Shown here: positions 58,253 through 64,000 of the stretch, one piece after another
Position numbering within the stretch: the first letter of the stretch is position 1
Layout: every line of letters starts with the position of its first letter
DNA from: Nannocystis punicea
GTDB taxonomy: Bacteria; Myxococcota_A; Polyangia; Nannocystales; Nannocystaceae
Direction: 5' to 3'
NCBI RefSeq assembly: GCF_026965555.1
Contig: NZ_CP114040.1
Span: 4,464,001-4,528,000 of the forward strand
Length of the DNA: 64,000 nucleotides
Notes under the pieces: generated by a model
What the model was told of the DNA's origin: nothing
What the model saw: only the letters and a program-made list of their open reading frames with translations
Databases searched by the model: none
Program-made: the position numbers and the translations under genes

Positions 58253-60508
58253 GCCGGCGAGGCGATCGTGGTCCGCTTCGGCTCGGGCGCCAAGAAGGGT
58301 GGGTTCGACGTGACCGCGCACGCGCTGGCCGAGGCGGCGCGCGGCGAGGGGCGGGTGGCGATCGCGCCGGAGTCGACGCGGGGCTCGTGCGACAACGTGC
58401 ACAAGCTGCTGTCGGGCGAGCTCGACGCGGCGCTGGTGCAGTACGACGTGGCGGCCGAGGCGTACAAGGCCGGCCTGGCCGACGCGGACGCGGGCGACAG
58501 CGCGATCCCGAAGGGCGGGTGGATGTGCAAGCTGTCGCCCGAGGAGGCCGACAAGGCCGAGCTGCGGGTGGTCGCGGCGGTCTCCGACGCGGCGGTGCAC
58601 GTGCTGGTGCGCCGGCCGGTGCGCCTCGACGACTTCGCCGAGATCGGCCGCGAGCCGCTGTTCATGGGCAAGGACGGCTCGGGCAGCTACGAGACGGCGA
58701 AGGTGATCCTCGGCGCGGCCGGGCACACGGCCGAGCAGCTGCCGCTGTTCATGGGCACGGCCGAGGAGGCGCTGGTGGCGATGAGCCGGCGCGAGCTGCT
58801 GACGATGCTGCGGACCACCGAGCCCGGGCACGCGGAGATCGGCGACGTGCTGGCGTCGGGTCTGGCGACCCTGAACCCGCTGCCCGAGCCGGTCCTGAAC
58901 CGCCTGATCGACGGCTATCCGTACTACCGGATCTGCCCGATCGAGACCGGGACCTACCCCGGCCTCGAGTACAGCATGCCGACGGTGTGCGTGAGCTCGG
59001 TGGTGCTGGTGGCGACGCCGCGCGAGCGGCTCGAAGACGAGGCGTTCCTCGCAGACCGCCGGCTGGCGGTCGAGGCGATGATCCACGGGCTCAAGAAGCT
59101 CGCCAGCGACAAGCAATACGCGGGCCTCGGGGTCCGCGTCGAGTGGCGCGGGTTCGCCGAGCGCGAGCCGATCCCGCTCCACCCGGTGGCCGAGGTCCAC
59201 GAGAGCAGCGAGCGGCGGCGGGCGTGGCTGCAGGGCGGGGCGTTCGCAGGGGCCCTGGGCGTGGCTCTGTACCTGGTCCGGCGGGCGCTGCGGCGGCGGC
59301 GGGTCCCGGGGGCCGGGCTCGAGAGCCAGCTGTCGAACCCGCTGGTGCCGTTCGCGGCGTTCGCCTGCGTGGTGACGCTGTCGACGTTCATCGTCTGGTC
59401 TCTGGAACATGACTCGAACGCCAGGTTGCGAACGCTGAACGACTCGTTCTGGGAGATGAACACGTTCGCCACCGGCAACTTCACGACGGACACGCTGAAG
59501 ACGCCGACGGCGCGGCTGGTCGGGGCGGCGGCGACGATCCTCGGGCTGGGCCTTCTGGCGTGGTTCACGGCGACGCTGACCAACATCTTCGCGCAGGAGC
59601 AGACGCGGCTGTGGCGGCGGCTCAACAAGCACCTGGTGGTGCTGAACTTCCGCGAGGACATGCTGCCGCTGATCCGGCTGTTGCGCAGCCCGGGGCCGAC
59701 GCGCCACCGGCCGCTGCACGTGGTGGTGTCCGACGCGCTGCCGCGGCGGGTGCGGCTGCAGCTGGCGCGGGTCAAGGCGCTGACGATCCACCACTCGAAC
59801 CCCGAGGTGCCGGAGGACCTGGCCGGGCTGCGGCTGCCGCGGGCGTCGCGGGTGATCGTGCTCGGCGACGGCGAGACGAACGGGTCGAGCTACGATCCGC
59901 TGCGGATCGCCCGCGCGGTCCACCAGGCGTGCGCGCGCGACCCGATCGGCGGCGGCCAGCGGGCGCGGACGCTCGGAGTCGCGGCGACGTCGGTCGAGAT
60001 CGCCCGCACCGCGCCGGCGCTGCCGGTGACTCTGGTCGAGACGTCGGAGGCGGAGCGCGAGGAGGTGTTCTCGCCGTTCGCGGCGTGGCTGGTGCCGGTC
60101 GATTGCCAGGCGCTGGCGCACCGCTGGCTGGTGATGGCCTGCCGCGACCGCGCGTTCGCCGAGCTGTTCAACCGCGTGGTGGCGTTCGCCGACGACAACG
60201 CCGAGGTCTACACGGCGCCGGCACCCACCTGGCTGATCGGACAGCCGTGGCGCAAGGCCCGGCGCGCGCTGCTCGAGGTCCAGGGCCGCGGGGGCGCGGT
60301 GCCCCTGGGGCTGTACCGCACGGCCGATCCGGGCGGCAAGGCGCCCGCGGGCGGGACGTCGCACGCGGAGCTGCGCCGGCGGCTGATCGTCAACCCGCGG
60401 CCCGACGAGACGGTGGCGCCGGGTGACCTCATCGTCGCGCTGTGCGAGGACGAGGCCGACCTGGTGCGGATCGTCGCCGAGAGCCGCAAGGGCGCGCCGT
60501 CGAGCTAA
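58184..60508 (+). CDS. TAXI-type ligand-binding domain fused to ion-channel pore and RCK region
   Basis: About 774 residues. Signal MFERTWLFAPVLLGMFLQTG is encoded by a 14-bp array. Residues about 25-330 match TAXI/NMT1-like periplasmic binding proteins: GSGAKKGGFDVTAHALAEA, TRGSCDNVHKLLSGELDAAL and GYPYYRICPIETGTYPGLEY. A helix follows near 350 (GGAFAGALGVALYLVRRAL), then VPFAAFACVVTLSTFIVWSL, a pore loop FWEMNTFATGNFTTDTLKTP near 420-440 and an inner helix AAATILGLGLLAWFTATLTN. The cytosolic part has LNKHLVVLNFREDMLPLIRL, SRVIVLGDGETN and a second RCK-like half. This is the layout expected of a ligand-gated channel of the CASTOR/BK-like type with an external ligand domain. The pore lacks TVGYG, so ion choice is unknown. 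Confidence 0.88.
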   Translation: MFERTWLFAPVLLGMFLQTGAARAGEAIVVRFGSGAKKGGFDVTAHALAEAARGEGRVAIAPESTRGSCDNVHKLLSGELDAALVQYDVAAEAYKAGLADADAGDSAIPKGGWMCKLSPEEADKAELRVVAAVSDAAVHVLVRRPVRLDDFAEIGREPLFMGKDGSGSYETAKVILGAAGHTAEQLPLFMGTAEEALVAMSRRELLTMLRTTEPGHAEIGDVLASGLATLNPLPEPVLNRLIDGYPYYRICPIETGTYPGLEYSMPTVCVSSVVLVATPRERLEDEAFLADRRLAVEAMIHGLKKLASDKQYAGLGVRVEWRGFAEREPIPLHPVAEVHESSERRRAWLQGGAFAGALGVALYLVRRALRRRRVPGAGLESQLSNPLVPFAAFACVVTLSTFIVWSLEHDSNARLRTLNDSFWEMNTFATGNFTTDTLKTPTARLVGAAATILGLGLLAWFTATLTNIFAQEQTRLWRRLNKHLVVLNFREDMLPLIRLLRSPGPTRHRPLHVVVSDALPRRVRLQLARVKALTIHHSNPEVPEDLAGLRLPRASRVIVLGDGETNGSSYDPLRIARAVHQACARDPIGGGQRARTLGVAATSVEIARTAPALPVTLVETSEAEREEVFSPFAAWLVPVDCQALAHRWLVMACRDRAFAELFNRVVAFADDNAEVYTAPAPTWLIGQPWRKARRALLEVQGRGGAVPLGLYRTADPGGKAPAGGTSHAELRRRLIVNPRPDETVAPGDLIVALCEDEADLVRIVAESRKGAPSS

Positions 60509-60767
60509 AAGGGGACGGGGCGGACGTCGGCGCGGTCGCGGTGGTTGTCGCGACACCGGCGAGCGGAGGGCGACCGGGGAGCGGACGAGTGCGCGGCGCG
60601 AGGCGGAACGGGTCGCAGGGGGTCGTAGCGACGCGAGCGAGCGAAGAGCGACCCGGAGAGCGTGAGCGTCGAAGCGGGGCGCGAGGAGGCGCGAGCCGTG
60701 GGGGCTCGCGCGCGGGGTCGCGTTCGCGCGGTTGACGGCGGCATGGGGTCGGTCGTATTCGGGCGGG

Positions 60768-61913
60768 ATGCTGGCTCGTCGCGTCGTCTTCGCGGGGGTG
60801 TCCGTGCTCGTCGTCGGTTGCTACCACGGCGGTTCGGAGGTGACCGAAAGTACAGGTGCGGTCGAGACCGCGAGCGAGGCCGCGACGGCCGCGAGCGCGG
60901 CCACGGCCGGGTCCGCGACCGGCGAGACGGGAGGGCCGACGAGCAGCGGCGAGGCCTCGACCGGTGCGGCGCCGACGAGTACGGGCTGGCCGGGGACGAC
61001 GACGACCACGGGACCCGATGAGATGTCCTCGGGGACAGATCCGGTCGACTCCGGGACGGCGAGCGAGGCGACCTCCGAGGCGACCACCGGGGCGCCGGTC
61101 GACCCGGTGGCGGAGGTGTGCGGGCGCTGGACGGCGGACCGTGCGGACATGTCCGAAGGGACATGGGACGGGGACGTCGCCGGTTGCCTGGCCGGGGACA
61201 CCGGGGCGCCGGGCCGCGACAACGCGCTCAAGCTGGTCAACCTGTACCGCTGGCTGGCCGGGCTGCCGCCGGTCGGCCACGACGCGGGGCTCGACGCGAA
61301 GGCGCAGCAGTGCGCGCTGATGATGCACGCCAACGGGCAGCTGTCGCACGAGCCGCCGATGAAGTGGAAGTGCTACACGGCCGACGGGGCGCAGGCGGCG
61401 ATGAACAGCAACATCTCGTCGACGCCGGGGGTGGTCGCGGTCGACCTCTACATGGTCGATCCGGGCAACGCGACGACGTTCGGCCACCGACGATGGATCC
61501 TCTCGAACGGGCTGGGGCCGATCGGGCTCGGCTCGACGGCGGTCAACTCGTGCATGTGGGTGATCGGCGGGCAGGGCGGCGGGAGCGCGACGTGGACGGC
61601 GTGGCCGCCCGCCGGGGTGGTGCCGATCGACGCGATCCACGTGCCGGAGGTGCCGTGGTCCGACGTCGACCAGACGGGCTGGACGATCCAGAGCGACGCG
61701 CTCGACCTCGGCGCGGCGCAGGTGAGCATCACGGAGGGCGGGGTCGACAAGCCGGTCCAGCTGACGACGCTCATGGGCGGGTTCGGCTCGGCCAGCGCGA
61801 TCGCGATGACGCCGCAGGGCTGGGTCAGCGAGGCCGGCAAGACCTATACGGTGCAGGTGAACGGGGTGCCGCAGCCGTTCAGCTACGAGGTGCAGGTGGT
61901 GGCCTGCCCGTGA
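60768..61913 (+). CDS. CAP-domain (SCP/PR-1-like) lipoprotein
   Basis: About 381 residues. The signal MLARRVVFAGVSVLVVGCYH has a Val-Val-Gly-Cys lipobox. A Thr/Ser/Ala linker with an array piece (about 20-120) follows. The CAP domain: LKLVNLYRWLAGLPPVGHDA, LDAKAQQCALMMHANGQLSH, NATTFGHRRWILSNGLGPIG and a C-terminal strand part TWTAWPPAGVVPIDAIHVPE. CAP proteins carry a His/Glu metal site, here partly visible in SHEPP and GHRRW. It ends in a 60-bp repeat that duplicates its own last codons. Confidence 0.9.
   Translation: MLARRVVFAGVSVLVVGCYHGGSEVTESTGAVETASEAATAASAATAGSATGETGGPTSSGEASTGAAPTSTGWPGTTTTTGPDEMSSGTDPVDSGTASEATSEATTGAPVDPVAEVCGRWTADRADMSEGTWDGDVAGCLAGDTGAPGRDNALKLVNLYRWLAGLPPVGHDAGLDAKAQQCALMMHANGQLSHEPPMKWKCYTADGAQAAMNSNISSTPGVVAVDLYMVDPGNATTFGHRRWILSNGLGPIGLGSTAVNSCMWVIGGQGGGSATWTAWPPAGVVPIDAIHVPEVPWSDVDQTGWTIQSDALDLGAAQVSITEGGVDKPVQLTTLMGGFGSASAIAMTPQGWVSEAGKTYTVQVNGVPQPFSYEVQVVACP
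61022..61049. repeat. Short array in CAP gene linker
   Basis: GATG 61022 and CAGA 61036, 14 bp apart; encodes part of EMSSGTDP. Confidence 0.6.
61134..61175. repeat. Array inside the CAP gene
   Basis: CATG 61148 and 61162, 14 bp apart, with a degenerate register at 61134; 42 bp. Encodes DMSEGTWDG. Confidence 0.7.
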
Positions 61914-62111
61914 GGACAGGCTCTCGAGGGCATGCCATTCAGCGACGAGGTGCAGGTGGTGGCCTGCCCGTGAGGACAGGTTCTCGAGGACATGCCGTTC
62001 AGCGACGAGGTGCAAGTGGTGGCCTGCCCGTGAGGACAGGTTCTCGGGGGCATGCCGTTCAGTGCAGGCAGTGGTATGACCGTGAGGACAGGTTCTCGTG
62101 GGCATGCCCGT
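61877..62111. repeat. 60-bp tandem duplication of the CAP gene 3' end
   Basis: The phrase gaggtgcaggtggtggcc with cccgtgaggacagg starts at 61887, 61947 and 62007 (period 60), and a shortened fourth copy starts near 62058. The first copy is the coding end with the TGA; the others are downstream. Each copy includes a CAGG/CATG pair 14 bp apart. Confidence 0.95.
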
Positions 62112-62158
62112 GGGGGCATGCCCTCGAGGACATGCTCGATCAGGCAGACGTGGTCTGG
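62089..62158. repeat. 14-bp CATG/CAGG array, five units
   Basis: Cores CAGG 62089, CATG 62103, 62117 and 62131, then CAGA 62145, 14 bp apart. It runs into the 3' end of the 62140 gene. Confidence 0.92.
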
Positions 62159-62589
62159 CGGGTGAGGCGGACCTCGATCGCGTGATCTTCCTCGCCGGTC
62201 GGCTTGATGTTGGTGGCCTCGATCACGAGGAGGTCGCCGTCGCGGCGGAAGGCGGTGCGCCAGCCCCAGCGCTCGGGGCCGGCGCGGTAGCTGCCGAGGA
62301 CCGAGACGGCGGGGCCCGCGGGCCCGGTCGACCACAGGGGGGAGGCGCCGGTGTGGAAGGTGTCGATCCAGTACATGGTGTGCTCGTGGTCGTCGACGCC
62401 GAGGGTCATCTCGCCCCGGTGCGGCTTGCCGCAGCACACGCCGTCGTAGCGGAGGCGCGCGTAGCGACCGTCGAGCAGCGACTCGATCTCGACGCGCCAG
62501 GTGCTCACCTCGGGTTCGCCCGAGGGGTCGAGCCAGGTGCGCGCGGGGCCGGTCCATGAGCCTGTGAGTTCGGTGAGGGGGTGGGCCAT
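62140..62589 (-). CDS. DUF1579-like protein
   Basis: A 149-residue protein starting MAHPLTELTGSWTGPARTWL. The pattern GSW.G..... followed by WRVEIESLLDGRYARLRYDG, LGVDDHEHTMYWIDTFHTGA and VLGSYRAGPERWGWRTAFRR is that of DUF1579, a lipocalin-like beta barrel. VIEATNIKPTGEEDHAIEVR ends it. No signal peptide. Probably binds a small hydrophobic ligand. It is divergent from the M28 peptidase gene. Confidence 0.88.
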   Translation of the reverse strand: MAHPLTELTGSWTGPARTWLDPSGEPEVSTWRVEIESLLDGRYARLRYDGVCCGKPHRGEMTLGVDDHEHTMYWIDTFHTGASPLWSTGPAGPAVSVLGSYRAGPERWGWRTAFRRDGDLLVIEATNIKPTGEEDHAIEVRLTRQTTSA

Positions 62590-62661
62590 GAGGCCTGTCA
62601 TAGGCCATCGGCGGCGGGCGATCCACGGGCGATCCGCCGGCCGGGTGCTATAGTGACGGCG

Positions 62662-63789
62662 ATGCGAGCGGTCCGCGGGTTGGTCGGCTTGGGGTGGCTC
62701 GGGCTCGTGGCGTGTCCCTCTCCGCCCGCGGACGGGGGCGGCGGCGGGGCCGCGACGAGTGGTTCGGGGGAGACGAGCAGTACGAGCAGTACGAGCAGTA
62801 CGAGCAGTACGAGCAGCTCGAGCGGGACTACGGTGGCGCCGACGACGACGGCGCCCGCGCCCGACGCCGGCGCCGGGTCGGCGTGCGGGGCCCGCAGCCC
62901 GGAGGCGCTGATGGACTGCATCGACTCGGAGCGGTGGGCCGAGGACGTGGCGTTCATCGCGAAGTCGCGGCCGCCGGGATCGATCCACTGGCAGAAGGTG
63001 CAGGACCGCTGCGCGGCGGGGCTCGAGAAGGCGGGCTTCACCGTGGAGCGCCAGGACTACGGCACGGGCGTCAACGTGATCGGGCGGCGAGAGGGCACGG
63101 AGGCGCCTTCCGAGGTGGTGCTGCTGGGGGCGCATTACGATCACATCAGCGGGTGCCCGGGCGCCGACGACAACGCGAGCGGGGTGGCCGGGGCGCTCGA
63201 GGTGGCGCGGGTGCTCGGTCAGGCCGCGTTGCCGCGGACGCTGATCGTGGCCTGCTGGGACGAGGAGGAGCTCGGCCTGTGGGGCTCGCGGGCGTTCGCG
63301 GAGTCGTTCACGGGGGCGAAGCTGGCGGTGGCGTTCAACTTCGACATGATCGGCTACGCGAGCTCGGCGGAGCAGTCGCAGATCTTCCCGGGGCCGCTGG
63401 CGGAGCGGTTCCCGGGGCTGGCCGAGGAGCTGGTGGCCCACAAGGGGCGCGCCGACTTCATCGCGGTGGTCGCAGACTCGTCGGCAGAGTCGTTCGCGCT
63501 CGAGCTCGAGGCGCACGCGGAGAGCCTCGGCCGGCTGACCGGGGTGATGACCCTGACCGAGGCGGAGAAGCTCGACGAGGACGCGTTCGGGGTGCTCGCC
63601 AGGTCGGACCAGGTGAGCTTCTGGGAGCAGGGGCTGCCGGCCCTGCACGTGTTCGACACGGGGGTGTTTCGCTATCCGGCGTATCACTGCTTTTCCGGGC
63701 TCGACACCGCGGACAAGCTCGACCAGGCGTTCGCGGCCGACGTGCTCAAGGCGACGACGGCGGCGGTGGCGACGGCTGCGGGGCTGTAG
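62662..63789 (+). CDS. M28-family aminopeptidase lipoprotein
   Basis: About 375 residues. MRAVRGLVGLGWLGLVACPS is a signal with Leu-Val-Ala-Cys lipobox, followed by a Ser/Thr linker made by a 9-bp repeat. The catalytic domain has VVLLGAHYDHISGCPGADDN (His, Asp), ASGVAGALEVARVL, VACWDEEELGLWGSRAFAES (Glu-Glu) and AFNFDMIGYASS (Asp), then a last His in YPAYHCFSGLDTADKL. These are the five M28 zinc ligands and catalytic residues. It is an extracellular, lipid-anchored aminopeptidase; such proteins are common in predatory myxobacteria. Confidence 0.94.
   Translation: MRAVRGLVGLGWLGLVACPSPPADGGGGGAATSGSGETSSTSSTSSTSSTSSSSGTTVAPTTTAPAPDAGAGSACGARSPEALMDCIDSERWAEDVAFIAKSRPPGSIHWQKVQDRCAAGLEKAGFTVERQDYGTGVNVIGRREGTEAPSEVVLLGAHYDHISGCPGADDNASGVAGALEVARVLGQAALPRTLIVACWDEEELGLWGSRAFAESFTGAKLAVAFNFDMIGYASSAEQSQIFPGPLAERFPGLAEELVAHKGRADFIAVVADSSAESFALELEAHAESLGRLTGVMTLTEAEKLDEDAFGVLARSDQVSFWEQGLPALHVFDTGVFRYPAYHCFSGLDTADKLDQAFAADVLKATTAAVATAAGL
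62774..62822. repeat. 9-bp coding microsatellite in the M28 gene
   Basis: About four copies of gagcagtac, encoding Ser-Ser-Thr repeats of the linker. Typical slippage tract. Confidence 0.9.
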
Positions 63790-63854
63790 GCGGATTCGCG
63801 GTCACGCTGGCGGCGGCGCTCGCGGGGGGCCGATGCAGGGCGAGCGCCGGGCGT

Positions 63855-64000
63855 TCAACCCCACTCGAGGTCGAGGACGAAGCGCCGCCACTCGCGCTCG
63901 AAGCGGGGCATGTCGCGGTGGCCGAGGATTTTTTGCAGGGTGGCGTAGCCGCCGGGATCGAGGTCGGCGCCGGCGACGAAGGCATGATAATAGTCGCGCA
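63855..64000 (-). CDS. C-terminal part of an unknown protein (cut by window edge)
   Basis: The minus strand carries an open frame with good codon bias that ends at a TGA at 63855. The last residues read DYYHAFVAGADLDPGGYATL, then QKILGHRDMPRFEREWRRFV and LDLEWG. The G-H-R-D-M and W-R-R-F phrases look like a helical C-terminal domain. The upstream part is outside the window, so I do not assign a family. Confidence 0.65.
   Translation of the reverse strand, partial: RDYYHAFVAGADLDPGGYATLQKILGHRDMPRFEREWRRFVLDLEWG

Noticed and set aside
60429..62105. A minus-strand frame with many CPHGH-type motifs
   Set aside because: The Cys/His look comes from reading the 60-bp repeats and 14-bp arrays on the opposite strand of the CAP gene.
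63746..63985. 79-codon Ser/Pro-rich frame at the right end
   Set aside because: Low complexity, no start signal; the frame with good codon bias at 63855-64000 is the real gene end.

Overview
The window looks like chromosomal DNA of a high-GC myxobacterium, most likely of the Nannocystis/Plesiocystis side of the order. The grounds are the strong G/C preference at third codon positions and the many lipoproteins with a lipobox followed by a low-complexity Ser/Thr/Gly linker. A Myxococcota-type Cys-rich module (DUF4215-like), thrombospondin-3-type Asp repeats in an OmpA lipoprotein, a sigma factor with an integral membrane extension and a double-kinase hybrid sensor fit the same picture. This placement is inference; no rRNA or tRNA gene was seen.

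Layout. 0-2.5 kb: truncated aldo/keto reductase, its TetR regulator with two matching operators, and a lipoprotein. 2.7-9.2 kb: housekeeping genes (typA with an intrinsic terminator, rlmE, an isolated rplC, tatD, a lipoprotein methyltransferase). 9.3-20.9 kb: membrane proteins, lipoproteins, an ankyrin protein and a large hybrid histidine kinase. 21-25.2 kb: a translationally coupled trio (AAA ATPase, TPR membrane protein, small membrane protein) and a propeller lipoprotein. 25.7-28.7 kb: a TldD/TldE-like pair. 29-37 kb: SnoaL-like protein, DUF4215 propeller lipoprotein, ECF sigma/membrane fusion with partner, and a very large di-haem cytochrome c peroxidase-like protein. 37.5-41.6 kb: alkyltransferase-like protein, kynureninase-like enzyme, gcvH and gcvT. 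43-46.6 kb: a 1,211-residue NACHT/STAND-type NTPase, a candidate immune sensor. 46.7-48.4 kb: ArsR/SRPBCC pair and a lipoprotein-type Pcm. 48.9-56 kb: a six-gene chain, five junctions of which overlap or nearly abut: P-loop ATPase, two unknown proteins, an IucA/IucC-type synthetase, a PRPP-synthetase homologue and glutamine-dependent NAD synthetase. 57.2-60.5 kb: an RCK-like protein followed by an unusual fusion of a TAXI-type binding domain, an ion-channel pore and an RCK region. 60.7-64 kb: CAP-domain and M28-peptidase lipoproteins and a DUF1579-like protein.

The most striking signal is not a gene. About thirty short arrays are scattered through the window in which a CATG or CAGG core recurs exactly every 14 bp (approximate unit CAKGTCC-NNN-RGGR). 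They lie between genes, form perfect terminator-like hairpins (11.5 and 42.9 kb), and also sit inside genes. There the best-defined ones measure 42 or 84 bp (3 or 6 units), which keeps the reading frame. One encodes the whole signal peptide of the channel fusion, one supplies the C-terminus of the PRPP-synthetase homologue and the ribosome-binding region of nadE, and one inserts about 28 residues into the IucA/IucC protein. The asymmetric CAGG and TAGG cores are almost always on the plus strand whatever the gene direction. I know of no described repeat family that matches, and I regard this as the best candidate here for an undescribed element.

All functional calls come from reading motifs and remembered family features; no database search was possible. 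Starts are GTG, TTG or ambiguous in several places and this is noted per gene.
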